Shown here piece after piece: positions 33,327-42,167 of a stretch of DNA of 64,000 bases. Positions within the stretch are counted from its first letter, which is position 1, and every line of letters begins with the position of its first letter. Under the pieces are notes generated by a model that was given only the letters and a program-made list of their open reading frames with translations, did no database searches and had not been told where the DNA came from. Position numbers and translations under genes: made by a program. The stretch spans positions 93,326 to 157,325 of the forward strand of contig DLCG01000005.1 of NCBI GenBank assembly GCA_002480495.1, in the 5' to 3' direction. Source of the stretch: Rhodobiaceae bacterium UBA7804 (lineage in GTDB: Bacteria > Pseudomonadota > Alphaproteobacteria > Parvibaculales > Parvibaculaceae).

Positions 33327-34748
33327 TGCGGCTCTTTGCCTTGCAGGCGCGGACTGGGCAACCGCGAGTCCCATCATGAAAGCGTAGAGCACGGCGACAG
33401 CGGGAATCTGCAAACTAAAATCGACCAGAGCGTGAAGGCCTACAAGCAGGGTTGCCGCGACGCCCAGTGCCGGGAAGCTTTTGTGGCGTTTGCGGGCGCC
33501 AATGCCGCGAAAGGCGATCCGGGCAAGCAGCAAGATCGACAGATTGAGGGTAAGGGTCGCGATCAGCCCCAGCTCCATCGCATTTTCGAGGTAGGTGTTA
33601 TGCGCCTTCTCCCAAAGGGCGAAGATGTTCGGGTCGTTCGCCCGATAAGGCTCGATCGCCAGCTCATACGCGCCAAGACCGGTGCCGGTCAGGGGCGCGG
33701 TCTGGATCGCGCTGGTGGTGGTCGTAAAGAGCGTCGTGCGAAGATCGGTCTCAAGCGATAATCCTTGGCGCTCCAGGCGGTCTATGAAGTTGCCACCACC
33801 TGCGATAACGGCGATTCCGACGATGATGAGGATTGCAAATCCGATGGGCTGCCCCGGTGCGCGGGTCCGGCGGGGGAGCTGCAGGAGCACAAGCGCGCCA
33901 AGCGCAAAAAAAGAGGCCAGGATGCCACCACGCGAGGTGGTAAGGAGGAGCGCTAGCATGATCGCGAGGAGGGCGCCGGTGAGCCAGCCCGACTGAAAGA
34001 TCATGTGTTCGATGAGAAGGGCCGCCTTGCGACGCAAGGGCCGTTCGAGGCCCAAGAGATGACGGATGCGCTCCAGGAACAGCGACACGGCGGCAAGGAG
34101 CGTCAAGCCCGCGAAGGTCGCGAATGAGTTGCGGTTGATGAAGCTCGAGGTGAGGGATGCGTCCGGTCTCGCGCCAATATTGCCAAGCAGCCAGTCCTCC
34201 CCGCCAAAAAAGGCGAACAGGCCGTAGAGGGAGTAGACCGAACCGGCGGCGATGATGGCAAGCCGGGCTTGGGCGGCCCGTGCTGGGTCGCGCGTCAGCA
34301 GGAGCGCGAGCCAGAAGATGCCTGCATAGGCCATGAGCTGCATGGTGCCGGCATAAGTCGCTGAAGGGACAATGCTGATATGGGCGGACAGAGGTACGCC
34401 GAGGGCCGCGGACGCTTCGCCCCATAATGGGGACGCCCATGAATTAAACATTCCGGCGTCTGGGGCGGGTAAGGGCGCCGATTGGACTAAAATCCAGATC
34501 AGTGTCAGCCCGTAGAGTACCAGCGGCAAAGCCAGCGATTTGAACCGCGTTTTGTCGGGACCTTCTGGACCTGTGCTGGCGAAGGCTTGATGGGCGGACC
34601 ACGCGATCAACAGGATGCCGGTTGCAGCGAGCAGCAAAGCCGCAGGTAAAGGACGGTTGCTGCCGAGTGGGAGAGGTGCCAGCAAGATCACCGCGAGGAT
34701 GCCCCAGAAAATTTGTCGGAATGCATAAGGGGCGAAGGAAAGGGGCAT
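33309..34748 (-). CDS. O-antigen ligase/polymerase family membrane protein (Wzy_C type)
   Basis: A multi-spanning membrane protein (479 residues from the start I chose) with about 11-12 hydrophobic segments and a large periplasmic loop at about residues 300-370 containing TGTGLGAYELAIEPYR and the ...HNTYLENAMELG motif typical of WaaL/Wzy_C proteins. It should join or polymerise glycan repeats on undecaprenyl carriers at the periplasmic face. I chose the ATG at 34748 (MPLSFAPYAFRQIFWG) because the upstream residues do not look like coding sequence, although neither start has a clear ribosome-binding site. A different polymerase-type gene is at 39568. Confidence 0.8.
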   Translation of the reverse strand: MPLSFAPYAFRQIFWGILAVILLAPLPLGSNRPLPAALLLAATGILLIAWSAHQAFASTGPEGPDKTRFKSLALPLVLYGLTLIWILVQSAPLPAPDAGMFNSWASPLWGEASAALGVPLSAHISIVPSATYAGTMQLMAYAGIFWLALLLTRDPARAAQARLAIIAAGSVYSLYGLFAFFGGEDWLLGNIGARPDASLTSSFINRNSFATFAGLTLLAAVSLFLERIRHLLGLERPLRRKAALLIEHMIFQSGWLTGALLAIMLALLLTTSRGGILASFFALGALVLLQLPRRTRAPGQPIGFAILIIVGIAVIAGGGNFIDRLERQGLSLETDLRTTLFTTTTSAIQTAPLTGTGLGAYELAIEPYRANDPNIFALWEKAHNTYLENAMELGLIATLTLNLSILLLARIAFRGIGARKRHKSFPALGVAATLLVGLHALVDFSLQIPAVAVLYAFMMGLAVAQSAPARQRAASPIQA

Positions 34749-35170
34749 GGAAGCTTTGCAGGTCCAGGGGATGTAGGAGAAGAGGCTGGTTGCAGGAGGG
34801 CTGAATCCCGCCAGATTGACTACGACATTGGTAATAGAAATCCTGCGGTAAGTCAGCGCATGTGTCATCTTGCACAAGGGTAACAACCGACAAGGTTTAG
34901 TCTACTCAGTGTAGCCTTGGCTATTTACCTCTGACGTTAATCATTAAGCTGAAAAATTTCGAGAAGAGAGTTAGGCCTGTGTCTCCATTATTGCCTGACA
35001 ACGCGACGCAGCATAATTTTGCCCTGACGAATTACGGTATTGGGAGATTTTGAGACTTGTCTCGACGAGGGGAATCACCGACTGGGGGGGCAGGCGACAT
35101 AGGAAGCGGTGCATCATCGCGCGATTGTCAGCGGTCGGCGGCTGCGCACGTGCATGTGCACGATCCGTCC
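34749..35170. other. Intergenic/leader region between ligase and NusG-like gene
   Basis: This divergent region of about 420 bp is AT-rich around 34900-35040. I see no conserved gene. It carries the candidate promoter at 34991 and, beyond that, an in-frame extension of the NusG-like gene back to a TTG at 35057 (GGGAGA upstream), which may be the true start. Confidence 0.5.
34991..35019 (+). promoter_or_regulatory. Candidate promoter for the NusG-like antiterminator gene
   Basis: TTGCCT (34991-34996) and TAATTT (35014-35019) are 17 bp apart in an otherwise AT-rich gap. The similarity to consensus is moderate. It would start transcription near 35026. Confidence 0.35.
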
Positions 35171-35722
35171 ATGAAATCCGCTAGTGGTCACCTGCCTGAC
35201 GATGTGCGTCTCCTGCGTCGCAAAACAAGCGGGGGTAGGTGGTATGCGGCGGCGGCAAAGCCTGGTCAGGAACTGAAGGCTGCCCGGCATCTTGAGCGCC
35301 AAGGATTTCAGACTTTCACACCCTCGATTGTAAAGACTGTGCGTCATGCGCGGCGCCGAACGGAACGGAAGGTTGCTCTTTTCCCGGGGTATCTGTTCGT
35401 GCGATTCGATATCGAGAATTGTGCGTGGCGTGCGGTAAACGGGACGCTTGGCGTACGGTCGCTGGTAATGGCGGGCGACCGGCCTTTGCCGGCACCAAGG
35501 GGTCTTGTCGAGAGCTTCATCGAATTGTCAGACAATGCGGGTCTCATGCAGACAGCATTCGAGCAAGGGCAGCGTGTCGAGATATTGTCCGGTCCCTTCG
35601 CAAGCTGGGTGGGGACGGTCGAACGGCTTGACGGCAGGGGGCGTGTGTTCGTGCTTTTGCGGCTGATGAACGGCGAAAGTGCGGTTGTCATGGATCGCGC
35701 GGCGCTCTGGCCGGCGGCCTGA
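35171..35722 (+). CDS. NusG-like antiterminator (RfaH/UpxY type)
   Basis: A 183-residue NusG paralogue. The NGN domain is at about residues 22-120 (RWYAAAAKPGQELKAARHLERQGFQTFTPSI, KVALFPGYLFVRFDI, NGTLGVRSLV). The C-terminal KOW domain is at about 135-183 (GQRVEILSGPFASWVGTVERLDGRGRVFVLL). Such specialised paralogues let RNA polymerase read through long polysaccharide operons. It sits at the head of the largest plus-strand operon of the locus. Start is uncertain: ATG 35171 matches the domain limits, but a TTG at 35057 has a better ribosome-binding site. Confidence 0.8.
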   Translation: MKSASGHLPDDVRLLRRKTSGGRWYAAAAKPGQELKAARHLERQGFQTFTPSIVKTVRHARRRTERKVALFPGYLFVRFDIENCAWRAVNGTLGVRSLVMAGDRPLPAPRGLVESFIELSDNAGLMQTAFEQGQRVEILSGPFASWVGTVERLDGRGRVFVLLRLMNGESAVVMDRAALWPAA

Positions 35723-35780
35723 GCGACAACAAGCGTACGCCGCAGTGCCGTTTTGTACCCGCTCGGCGAGATTTTGCCCG

Positions 35781-35812
35781 GGGTGATTCACCCGCGGGTG
35801 CGGTAGCAATGG
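35781..35812 (+). promoter_or_regulatory. Hairpin leader with ops-like element
   Basis: Between the NusG-like gene and the epimerase gene lie a hairpin (GGGTG-att-CACCC), an overlapping perfect palindrome (CACCCGCGGGTG, 35789-35800) and then GCGGTAGCAATGG (35800-35812). The last shares its first eight bases with the GCGGTAGC core of the ops element recognised by RfaH in enterobacteria. The two hairpins exclude one another because they share the CACCC arm. Confidence 0.4.
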
Positions 35813-35863
35813 CGTGGCAGTGAGTAGGCGTTTCGCATCACAAGAGGAGGGTATCAGGCGTCG

Positions 35864-36868
35864 ATGAAGCGAATTTTCGTTACAGGTACGGCGGGGTTCA
35901 TTGGCTTCCACCTATCGAAGCTGTTGCTCGACGAAGGGCATGTGGTCGGTGGTTATGACGGCATGACGGATTATTACGACGTGCGCCTAAAGGAACGGCG
36001 TCATGCCATGCTTCGCCAGAACGAACGCTTTACGGCGACGGAAGCCATGCTGGAGGACGGAGCGGCGCTCGGCGCGGCGGTGGCGGCGTTCAAGCCGGAT
36101 GCGGTCGTTCATCTCGCCGCGCAGGCAGGCGTGCGCTACAGCCTCGAAAATCCGCGCGCCTATATCGACTCGAATGTGGCCGGCACACTGAATGTCATGG
36201 AGGCGGCGCGGGCGGCGGGTGTCCGGCATTTGCTGATGGCATCGACCAGTTCCGTCTATGGCGCGAATAAAGAGATGCCCTTCGACGAGCGGCAGAAGGC
36301 GGATACGCAGCTCACCATCTATGCGGCAACGAAAAAGGCCAATGAATCGATGGGGCATGCCTGGGCGCATATTCACGGGCTTCCCGTCACCATGTTCCGT
36401 TTTTTCACGGTCTACGGGCCCTGGGGCCGGCCCGACATGGCGCTCTTCAAGTTCACCAAGGGCATTCTCGAAGAAACTCCCATCGACATCTACAACCATG
36501 GCGACATGTATCGCGACTTCACTTATGTGGACGATCTGGTGCGCGGCATCCGCCTGCTGATCGATGCCGTGCCGGGCGGGCCGGAAACGGCAGTGGAAGA
36601 CGATAGCCTGAGCCCGGCCGCTCCGTTCCGCGTGGTCAATATCGGGAACTCGGACAAGGTGAAGCTGCTCGATTTCATCGAAGCGATCGAGGATGAGCTC
36701 GGCCGGAAAGCGATCCGCAACTACATGCCGATGCAGACGGGCGACGTGCCGGCTACCTGGGCCGATGCAAGCCTGCTCAAGCGGTTGACGGGATACAGCC
36801 CGCAAACGCCCTTCCGCGAAGGCGTCGCGCGCTTCGTCCGCTGGTATCGGGACTACTACAATGTCTGA
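35864..36868 (+). CDS. lpsL: UDP-glucuronate 4-epimerase (LpsL-like)
   Basis: A 334-residue NAD-dependent short-chain epimerase. The Rossmann motif is GTAGFIGFH at residues 8-16, the active-site pattern is STSSVYGAN with YAATKKA (Tyr-x3-Lys) at about residues 152-158, and MFRFFTVYGPWGRPDMALF is typical of UDP-glucuronate epimerases. It should convert UDP-glucuronate, made by Ugd (48995), to UDP-galacturonate. GAGGAGGG precedes the ATG. Its end overlaps the next gene by eight bases. Alternatively it might act on an N-acetyl uronate made by the neighbouring dehydrogenase. Confidence 0.85.
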   Translation: MKRIFVTGTAGFIGFHLSKLLLDEGHVVGGYDGMTDYYDVRLKERRHAMLRQNERFTATEAMLEDGAALGAAVAAFKPDAVVHLAAQAGVRYSLENPRAYIDSNVAGTLNVMEAARAAGVRHLLMASTSSVYGANKEMPFDERQKADTQLTIYAATKKANESMGHAWAHIHGLPVTMFRFFTVYGPWGRPDMALFKFTKGILEETPIDIYNHGDMYRDFTYVDDLVRGIRLLIDAVPGGPETAVEDDSLSPAAPFRVVNIGNSDKVKLLDFIEAIEDELGRKAIRNYMPMQTGDVPATWADASLLKRLTGYSPQTPFREGVARFVRWYRDYYNV

Positions 36869-38159
36869 AGGTCACATGTTCAATCTGACGCTTGAAAATG
36901 CCCGCATAGCGGTGATCGGTCTCGGCTATGTCGGCCTTCCGCTGGCGGTGGAATTCGGCAAGTCGCGACCTGTGCTGGGTTTCGATATCAATGCCGCACG
37001 CGTTGCAGCGCTGGAAGCCGGGCATGATGCGACGCTTGAGGTCGAGGACCGCGAGCTGAAGGAGGCGACGCATCTGCGCTTCTCGGGCAATGCGGCCGAT
37101 CTCGCTTCCTGCAACACCTTCATCGTGACCGTGCCGACGCCCATCGACGCGCATAAGCGGCCGGACCTGACGCCGCTCATCAAGGCGTCGGAAACGATCG
37201 GCAAGGTGCTGAAGCGCGGCGATATCGTGATCTACGAGTCGACCGTCTATCCCGGCGCGACGGAGGAAGACTGCGTTCCCGTTCTCGAGCGTGTCTCTGG
37301 GCTCCGCTTCAACGAGGATTTCTTCGCAGGCTACAGCCCGGAGCGGATCAATCCCGGCGACAGGCAGCACAGGCTGCCCTCCATCATGAAGGTGACCTCC
37401 GGCTCGACGCCGCAGGCCGCCGAATTCGCAGATGCGCTCTACCGCTCCATCGTGACGGCGGGGACGCACAAGGCGCCCTCGATCCGCGTTGCCGAAGCCG
37501 CCAAGGTGATCGAGAACACGCAGCGCGATCTCAACATTGCGCTGGTGAACGAACTCGCGATCATATTCGACCGCATGGGCATCGACACGGAAGCTGTGCT
37601 GCAGGCGGCCGGCACCAAATGGAATTTCCTCCCCTTCCGTCCCGGCCTTGTCGGCGGCCATTGCATCGGCGTCGATCCCTATTACCTGACGCACAAGGCC
37701 GAGGCCATCGGCTATCACCCGCAGATCATCCTTGCCGGCCGCAGACTGAACGATGGCATGGGCGCCCATGTCGCCGGGCGGCTTGTCAAGGAGATGCTGA
37801 GACGGCGGCTGCAGGTCGGCGGCGCGCGCGTGCTGGTGATGGGCCTCACCTTCAAGGAGAACTGCCCGGACCTGCGCAACACGCGCGTTGTCGATGTAGT
37901 GGCGGAACTGGAGGATTATGGCGCCATCGTGGATGTTCACGATCCCTGGGTGGATGCGGAAGAGGCGTTCCATGAATATGGCATTAGGCCCGTCGTTCGG
38001 CCGGCGCCCGCCGCCTATGACGCGATCGTGTTGGCCGTGGCGCATGATGCCTTCCGCGAGATGGGCGCGGCGGGTCTACGCCGCCTCGGGGGGGAAGGCC
38101 ACGTGCTCTACGATCTGAAGTATGTTCTGCCTGCGGATGCAAGTGATTTGAGGCTTTGA
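36861..38159 (+). CDS. tviB: Nucleotide-sugar 6-dehydrogenase, TviB/WbpO type
   Basis: A 432-residue UDP-sugar dehydrogenase. The NAD site is VIGLGYVGLPLA at about residues 19-30; TVPTPID and YESTVYPGATEE are typical of the TviB/WbpO group, which oxidise UDP-GlcNAc or UDP-GalNAc rather than UDP-glucose. The catalytic Cys lies in GGHCIGVDPYYL (about residue 268). It overlaps the epimerase gene; the pair would supply two uronic-acid donors. A second ATG at 36876 (MFNLTLENA) could be the start. The following flippase gene starts right after its stop. Confidence 0.85.
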   Translation: MSEGHMFNLTLENARIAVIGLGYVGLPLAVEFGKSRPVLGFDINAARVAALEAGHDATLEVEDRELKEATHLRFSGNAADLASCNTFIVTVPTPIDAHKRPDLTPLIKASETIGKVLKRGDIVIYESTVYPGATEEDCVPVLERVSGLRFNEDFFAGYSPERINPGDRQHRLPSIMKVTSGSTPQAAEFADALYRSIVTAGTHKAPSIRVAEAAKVIENTQRDLNIALVNELAIIFDRMGIDTEAVLQAAGTKWNFLPFRPGLVGGHCIGVDPYYLTHKAEAIGYHPQIILAGRRLNDGMGAHVAGRLVKEMLRRRLQVGGARVLVMGLTFKENCPDLRNTRVVDVVAELEDYGAIVDVHDPWVDAEEAFHEYGIRPVVRPAPAAYDAIVLAVAHDAFREMGAAGLRRLGGEGHVLYDLKYVLPADASDLRL

Positions 38160-39470
38160 ATGGCCGCCTTGCTAAAAAGATTTGGCGAACTCGCGCACCG
38201 CGCATTGCCTATTGGAATTGGATTGGTTTTTCTCTTCATCGGACAGGCGCTGCTCGCTAGGATCACCGGTCCAGAAATTTATGGCTTCTACGGATATCTT
38301 TTGACATGGGTAGTAACTGCCTCTCTGCTGGCGAAGGCTGGGTATGAGTGGGTCCTTATCAAAATCGTACCCGGCAGCATTCGCGGTGGCCACATAGGTC
38401 GTATACGTTTCATTTTAGAGCGCTCGTTCAAGGCTGTTAGCCTTCGCGCGCTAACTTTCACTATCATTCTGATTGCAGTTGGCCTTACCACCGATCTGGG
38501 GCAAGGGGTGACTGTTGGCATTGCACTGTCCTGCTCATTCCTAGTCTTTTTTTTGTCTCTGAACGAGATCCGTCGGGCATTGGCGCTAGCGTATGGCTCG
38601 GTGTGGTTTGCCGATGCGCCGGAGAATATAGCCAAATCAGTTCTGATGGTCGCTATCGCGTGGGCTGTTGTTTCGGAAAACGGCTCAATAAGTGTTGAAG
38701 TTTTATTCTGGGCGAACCTTTCCGTAACTGTTGCTACGGTAGTCATCGCATCTCTGGTGTTCTTTCGCCTAAAAATGCCTGACTTTCTTTCAGTTCGACC
38801 AACTCATGAATGCATGAAGGGTCACAATGACCTTATGCGTTCGATGTGGCTAGCGAGTTTCTTCAACATCTGTCTTCGCAGTGGGGACGTCTTGGTCGTT
38901 GGCGCGCTCACAGATCCGACTACGACCGGCTTGTACATTGTTGCATCACGTATCGCCTCTCTTGCGGCAACGCCCGCCACTCTACTTGATCAAGTGGTGG
39001 CGCCGCGAGTTGCTGAGGCTGCTGAGTACGGCGAAAAAAATAGATTGCGCGATTTATCTTGGGAGTACGCAGTCTTGTCGTTTGTCGGGTGTGTGGTGCT
39101 TCTGGGCTTTTTAGCGTTGTTTGGGGTGCAATTCATTCGTGTTCTGTTTGGTGACGCCTATCAGGAAAGCTTGACAATCCTATGGGTGCTGCTCGCGGGG
39201 CATGTCGCGAACGCAATGACTGGGCCAACTGGTATCCTTTTGTCTATGACTGGGTCTCATCGTGTTTCGATCGTTGTCTCTGGCGCAAGTGTAATATGCT
39301 ACTTTTTTCTTTTGTATCTTTGGGCGCCAACCTATTTTGCCATGGGCGCAGCTAGCGCTTTCTCAGTGGCAATTGGTTTGAAAGTGCTGCTGCAGCTTCT
39401 CCTTGTAATTCGGCGCCTCCGGTTTAATCCGACAGTTTTCCAATGGCCTCGTTTTGGCAAGGTCAGTTAA
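38160..39470 (+). CDS. wzx: Wzx-type polysaccharide flippase
   Basis: A 436-residue protein with about 12 membrane segments, matching the MOP-superfamily flippases (polysaccharide_synt). It begins with a short cytoplasmic end then GIGLVFLFIGQALLARITGPEIYGFYGYLLTWV, the usual first two helices. It should move undecaprenyl-linked repeat units across the inner membrane. Base composition changes here: third positions are much richer in A/T than in the preceding dehydrogenase gene. There is no gap between that gene's stop and this ATG. Confidence 0.85.
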   Translation: MAALLKRFGELAHRALPIGIGLVFLFIGQALLARITGPEIYGFYGYLLTWVVTASLLAKAGYEWVLIKIVPGSIRGGHIGRIRFILERSFKAVSLRALTFTIILIAVGLTTDLGQGVTVGIALSCSFLVFFLSLNEIRRALALAYGSVWFADAPENIAKSVLMVAIAWAVVSENGSISVEVLFWANLSVTVATVVIASLVFFRLKMPDFLSVRPTHECMKGHNDLMRSMWLASFFNICLRSGDVLVVGALTDPTTTGLYIVASRIASLAATPATLLDQVVAPRVAEAAEYGEKNRLRDLSWEYAVLSFVGCVVLLGFLALFGVQFIRVLFGDAYQESLTILWVLLAGHVANAMTGPTGILLSMTGSHRVSIVVSGASVICYFFLLYLWAPTYFAMGAASAFSVAIGLKVLLQLLLVIRRLRFNPTVFQWPRFGKVS

Positions 39471-39567
39471 ATATGCCGCTCCTTATTGGAGAAAATCGTC
39501 CTTGGGTGGACAGTTTGGTTTCACTAGATCGTGCGGTCGCTATGATCCCTGAATCACGAGAATAATC

Positions 39568-40980
39568 ATGCCCTTGTCCACCTCTCTACTGGGACGGCGT
39601 ATGACTTCATTCGCCGCTGTAGCCATATTCGGCTCGATAGCACTGGTGATGCTGGCGATGGGCAGCCTGACGCAAAATCATCGAATCTCTCTTGTTTTCT
39701 ATGCGGCGGTAGTGATCGCTTCGTTGGGTTACCTGTTCTGGCGCACACGAGACGAATTGGCCATCTCGGTTCTTTCGGTGTTCTGCGTCCTGTTCTCTGC
39801 TTTCCACTTTGGGCTCCTTCTTGCAGATCTCACCGGAACCGATGTGCACAGACTCTTCGGTGGTGTACTTGGTTGGTACCTCCGCGAGGACTTGGTCTTT
39901 GGTGCCTATCGCGCTTCGCTTCTTTTCTTGTTGGGTACGGTGTGCGGTGGTTTGGTGGCGGTAAAAGTATGGCGACGTCGCCCGCGACACCGTCTCGCTA
40001 TTCAACCAACACGGAGGCGAACGGCGAGATTAGTATTGCTATTTCTTTTAATGTCGGTCGCTGCTTGGCTCATCATTGTCACGGGTATTTTGGGGATCAG
40101 AAACTATACAGAATATAATTTCGTCGCCCGATCAGCATCCGCTGGAATATTCGGATTCATCTTAATGATATTATATCCGTTGATTGCCGCGCTTTTCTTT
40201 CTGGCGGTGAACGCATCGACAAGACTTGGCCCTCCATTTCTAGTTTTTTCAGTATTTGGAATTGTAGCGTTTCCGATGGGGTTGCGGGGCGAGGTTCTGT
40301 TTCCGCTCGCAATGGTTGTCTCCGTTTTGGTCGTTCAAGGCCGTCTGCATTTGTCGATCTGGAGGGGTCTTGCTGGTGCATATGCGGTGTCTGTCGCTTC
40401 TTCGTTTGGCCGAATTTTCCGTGCTGACACGGACTTGTCTGAGGCTATACGAGGAGCTTCGGGTGTTACGGGCTTGGCTGAAATGGGGGGATCGCTGCGC
40501 CCCGTAGTTGAAGTGCGCGCTTGGCTCGATAGTGGGGCGGATGTACTGCGATGGGGTGAAACATATTACGCTCCCTTTGAGCGGACTGTTTTGCGTTTGT
40601 TCCCCATCGTGGAGAGGGAATCGGCGCTGACCGATGAGCGTTTAATGAACACGTTGCTCGTCGCTCGAACGGGGGGGAACTATGGCTTTTCGATTGCAGC
40701 CGAGGCGCTCGTCAACTTTGGTGAGTTGGGGTGCGTACTTATTGGAGCAATATCGGGTGTCTTGCTCGTTATTTATGGACGTCAGATTGAGTGTGGGAGG
40801 ATGCCAATCATCCTTTCCGCGGTCGTGTTCGGTTTATTCATTCACATCCGACAGGGTTTCGTAACTGCATACGGTTCTGCTCTGTTGTTCTTGGTTATCT
40901 GTTTTTTGGTTTCCTTCCTTTTTGAACGCGGCATCAGGCTGAAACTGAACCGGACAGCAAGTTCGTACGGTACTCAATGA
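39568..40980 (+). CDS. wzy: Wzy-type O-antigen polymerase
   Basis: A 470-residue membrane protein with about 11 hydrophobic segments, a Wzy-like topology, and a polar loop near residues 285-345 (SEAIRGASGVTGLAEMGGSLRPVVEVRAWLDSGAD...). It most likely polymerises repeat units at the periplasmic side of the inner membrane. It is AT-rich like its neighbours. Its stop overlaps the following glycosyltransferase start (ATGA). Function rests on topology and location more than on motifs. Confidence 0.7.
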   Translation: MPLSTSLLGRRMTSFAAVAIFGSIALVMLAMGSLTQNHRISLVFYAAVVIASLGYLFWRTRDELAISVLSVFCVLFSAFHFGLLLADLTGTDVHRLFGGVLGWYLREDLVFGAYRASLLFLLGTVCGGLVAVKVWRRRPRHRLAIQPTRRRTARLVLLFLLMSVAAWLIIVTGILGIRNYTEYNFVARSASAGIFGFILMILYPLIAALFFLAVNASTRLGPPFLVFSVFGIVAFPMGLRGEVLFPLAMVVSVLVVQGRLHLSIWRGLAGAYAVSVASSFGRIFRADTDLSEAIRGASGVTGLAEMGGSLRPVVEVRAWLDSGADVLRWGETYYAPFERTVLRLFPIVERESALTDERLMNTLLVARTGGNYGFSIAAEALVNFGELGCVLIGAISGVLLVIYGRQIECGRMPIILSAVVFGLFIHIRQGFVTAYGSALLFLVICFLVSFLFERGIRLKLNRTASSYGTQ

Positions 40981-42056
40981 CACGTGTCCTTCTAACGCTC
41001 GGGCGCCTGAATCGCGGCGGGGCGGAAATGCGGCTTCTTCGATTGTTCCAGGCAGCGCATGCTCGCAAAGAATCGTTGTCGCCCGTGGTCTTTGTCGTTT
41101 CCGGGAAAAAAGGCACATTGGACGATGCATATGTTGCGGCAGGTGTTCGTCTAATATATGGGCGTCCAGGCTTGGCGGGACTTGCATGCCTTTATCGAAC
41201 ATGTCGACTTGTGCGTCCGGACATTGTGCACGCCAATGTGCTTCTGGCGAGCGGTCTGCACTTGCTGGTTGCGTGGATAGCGGGCGTTCGTGTGCGAATC
41301 GCCCATATACGCAACACCGGTTATGACAGAGATGATTTGTTCATTCGCATCCGGAATCGAGTCTTTCGATCGATTCTGAACTTGTTTAGTACTGCCGTAG
41401 TGGGTGTTTGCGATGGCGCTAAAGAGTTTTCCGGTGCGTCACTTGCCCGGTGGAAGACTATCTACAATGGCGTCGAAGTGTCTGATGCCATTGAAGCTCT
41501 GCCAAAGCTCGGTGATCCAAAAGAACTATTGGAAATTGTCTTCTTGGGCCGATTGCATCCTCAGAAGAATCCGGTGCGTGCTGTGAAGATCATGTCTATT
41601 GTCAGAGCGATGACTGGGGCTAGATGTAGATTGAGATTTGTTGGCCGCTCCGATGGCGCTTCTGGGGACGCTACGAAATTTTCAGTTAACGAGGCGGGAT
41701 TAGAGAATGTGATAGAGTTTTGCGACGAAACGGATCAGCCGCTCGCAGTTCTCGCCTCCTCGCATGTCTTATTGCTTACGTCGGTAAGGGAGGGGCTTCC
41801 CGGGGTAGTTCTCGAAGCTCTGTCGTGCGGTACTCCGGTCGTGGCCTCGGCACTTCCCGGCGTGGCGGAAGTTTCCATGTTTTGTGAAGGGGTAATCGCT
41901 GTCGATCTTGCAGAACCTGACGAAAAATGGGCAGAGGCGATAGTTTTAGCTTCGGAGATGGACCGCGGCAGGATTGCCAAGTCGTTTCGCGTTGGGCCAT
42001 TTACATTAGATGCGCATTACAGAGAAATGATGTCGCTATGGGGGGTGCGACCATGA
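40977..42056 (+). CDS. Glycosyltransferase, GT4 family
   Basis: A 359-residue GT-B glycosyltransferase. The N-terminal GRLNRGGAEMRLLRLF pattern (about residues 8-23) is typical of this class. The C-terminal half contains IVFLGRLHPQKNPVRAVKIM and the E-x7-E motif in EGLPGVVLEALSCGTPVVAS (near residue 270). It should add one sugar to the growing lipid-linked repeat in the cytoplasm; donor and linkage cannot be told. The start overlaps the polymerase stop by four bases. AT-rich codons match the surrounding cassette. Confidence 0.85.
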   Translation: MTRVLLTLGRLNRGGAEMRLLRLFQAAHARKESLSPVVFVVSGKKGTLDDAYVAAGVRLIYGRPGLAGLACLYRTCRLVRPDIVHANVLLASGLHLLVAWIAGVRVRIAHIRNTGYDRDDLFIRIRNRVFRSILNLFSTAVVGVCDGAKEFSGASLARWKTIYNGVEVSDAIEALPKLGDPKELLEIVFLGRLHPQKNPVRAVKIMSIVRAMTGARCRLRFVGRSDGASGDATKFSVNEAGLENVIEFCDETDQPLAVLASSHVLLLTSVREGLPGVVLEALSCGTPVVASALPGVAEVSMFCEGVIAVDLAEPDEKWAEAIVLASEMDRGRIAKSFRVGPFTLDAHYREMMSLWGVRP

Positions 42057-42167
42057 TGCGGCGCTTGGATTTTAAACTGTCTCTGCAAGTTGAGCGTCGA
42101 CATGAAACTTCTTTCGTTCGATTGACGAATGAAATTTCATCTTACTTTGCTTGTTGATGGGATTTAA

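Noticed and set aside
35228..35245. GGGGGTAGGTGG-like stretch inside the NusG-like gene as a second ops site
   Set aside because: The match to the ops core is poor and it lies within well-supported coding sequence.
36777..38045. Minus-strand open frame of over 400 codons opposite the TviB-type gene
   Set aside because: No domain is visible and the plus-strand dehydrogenase has all family motifs.
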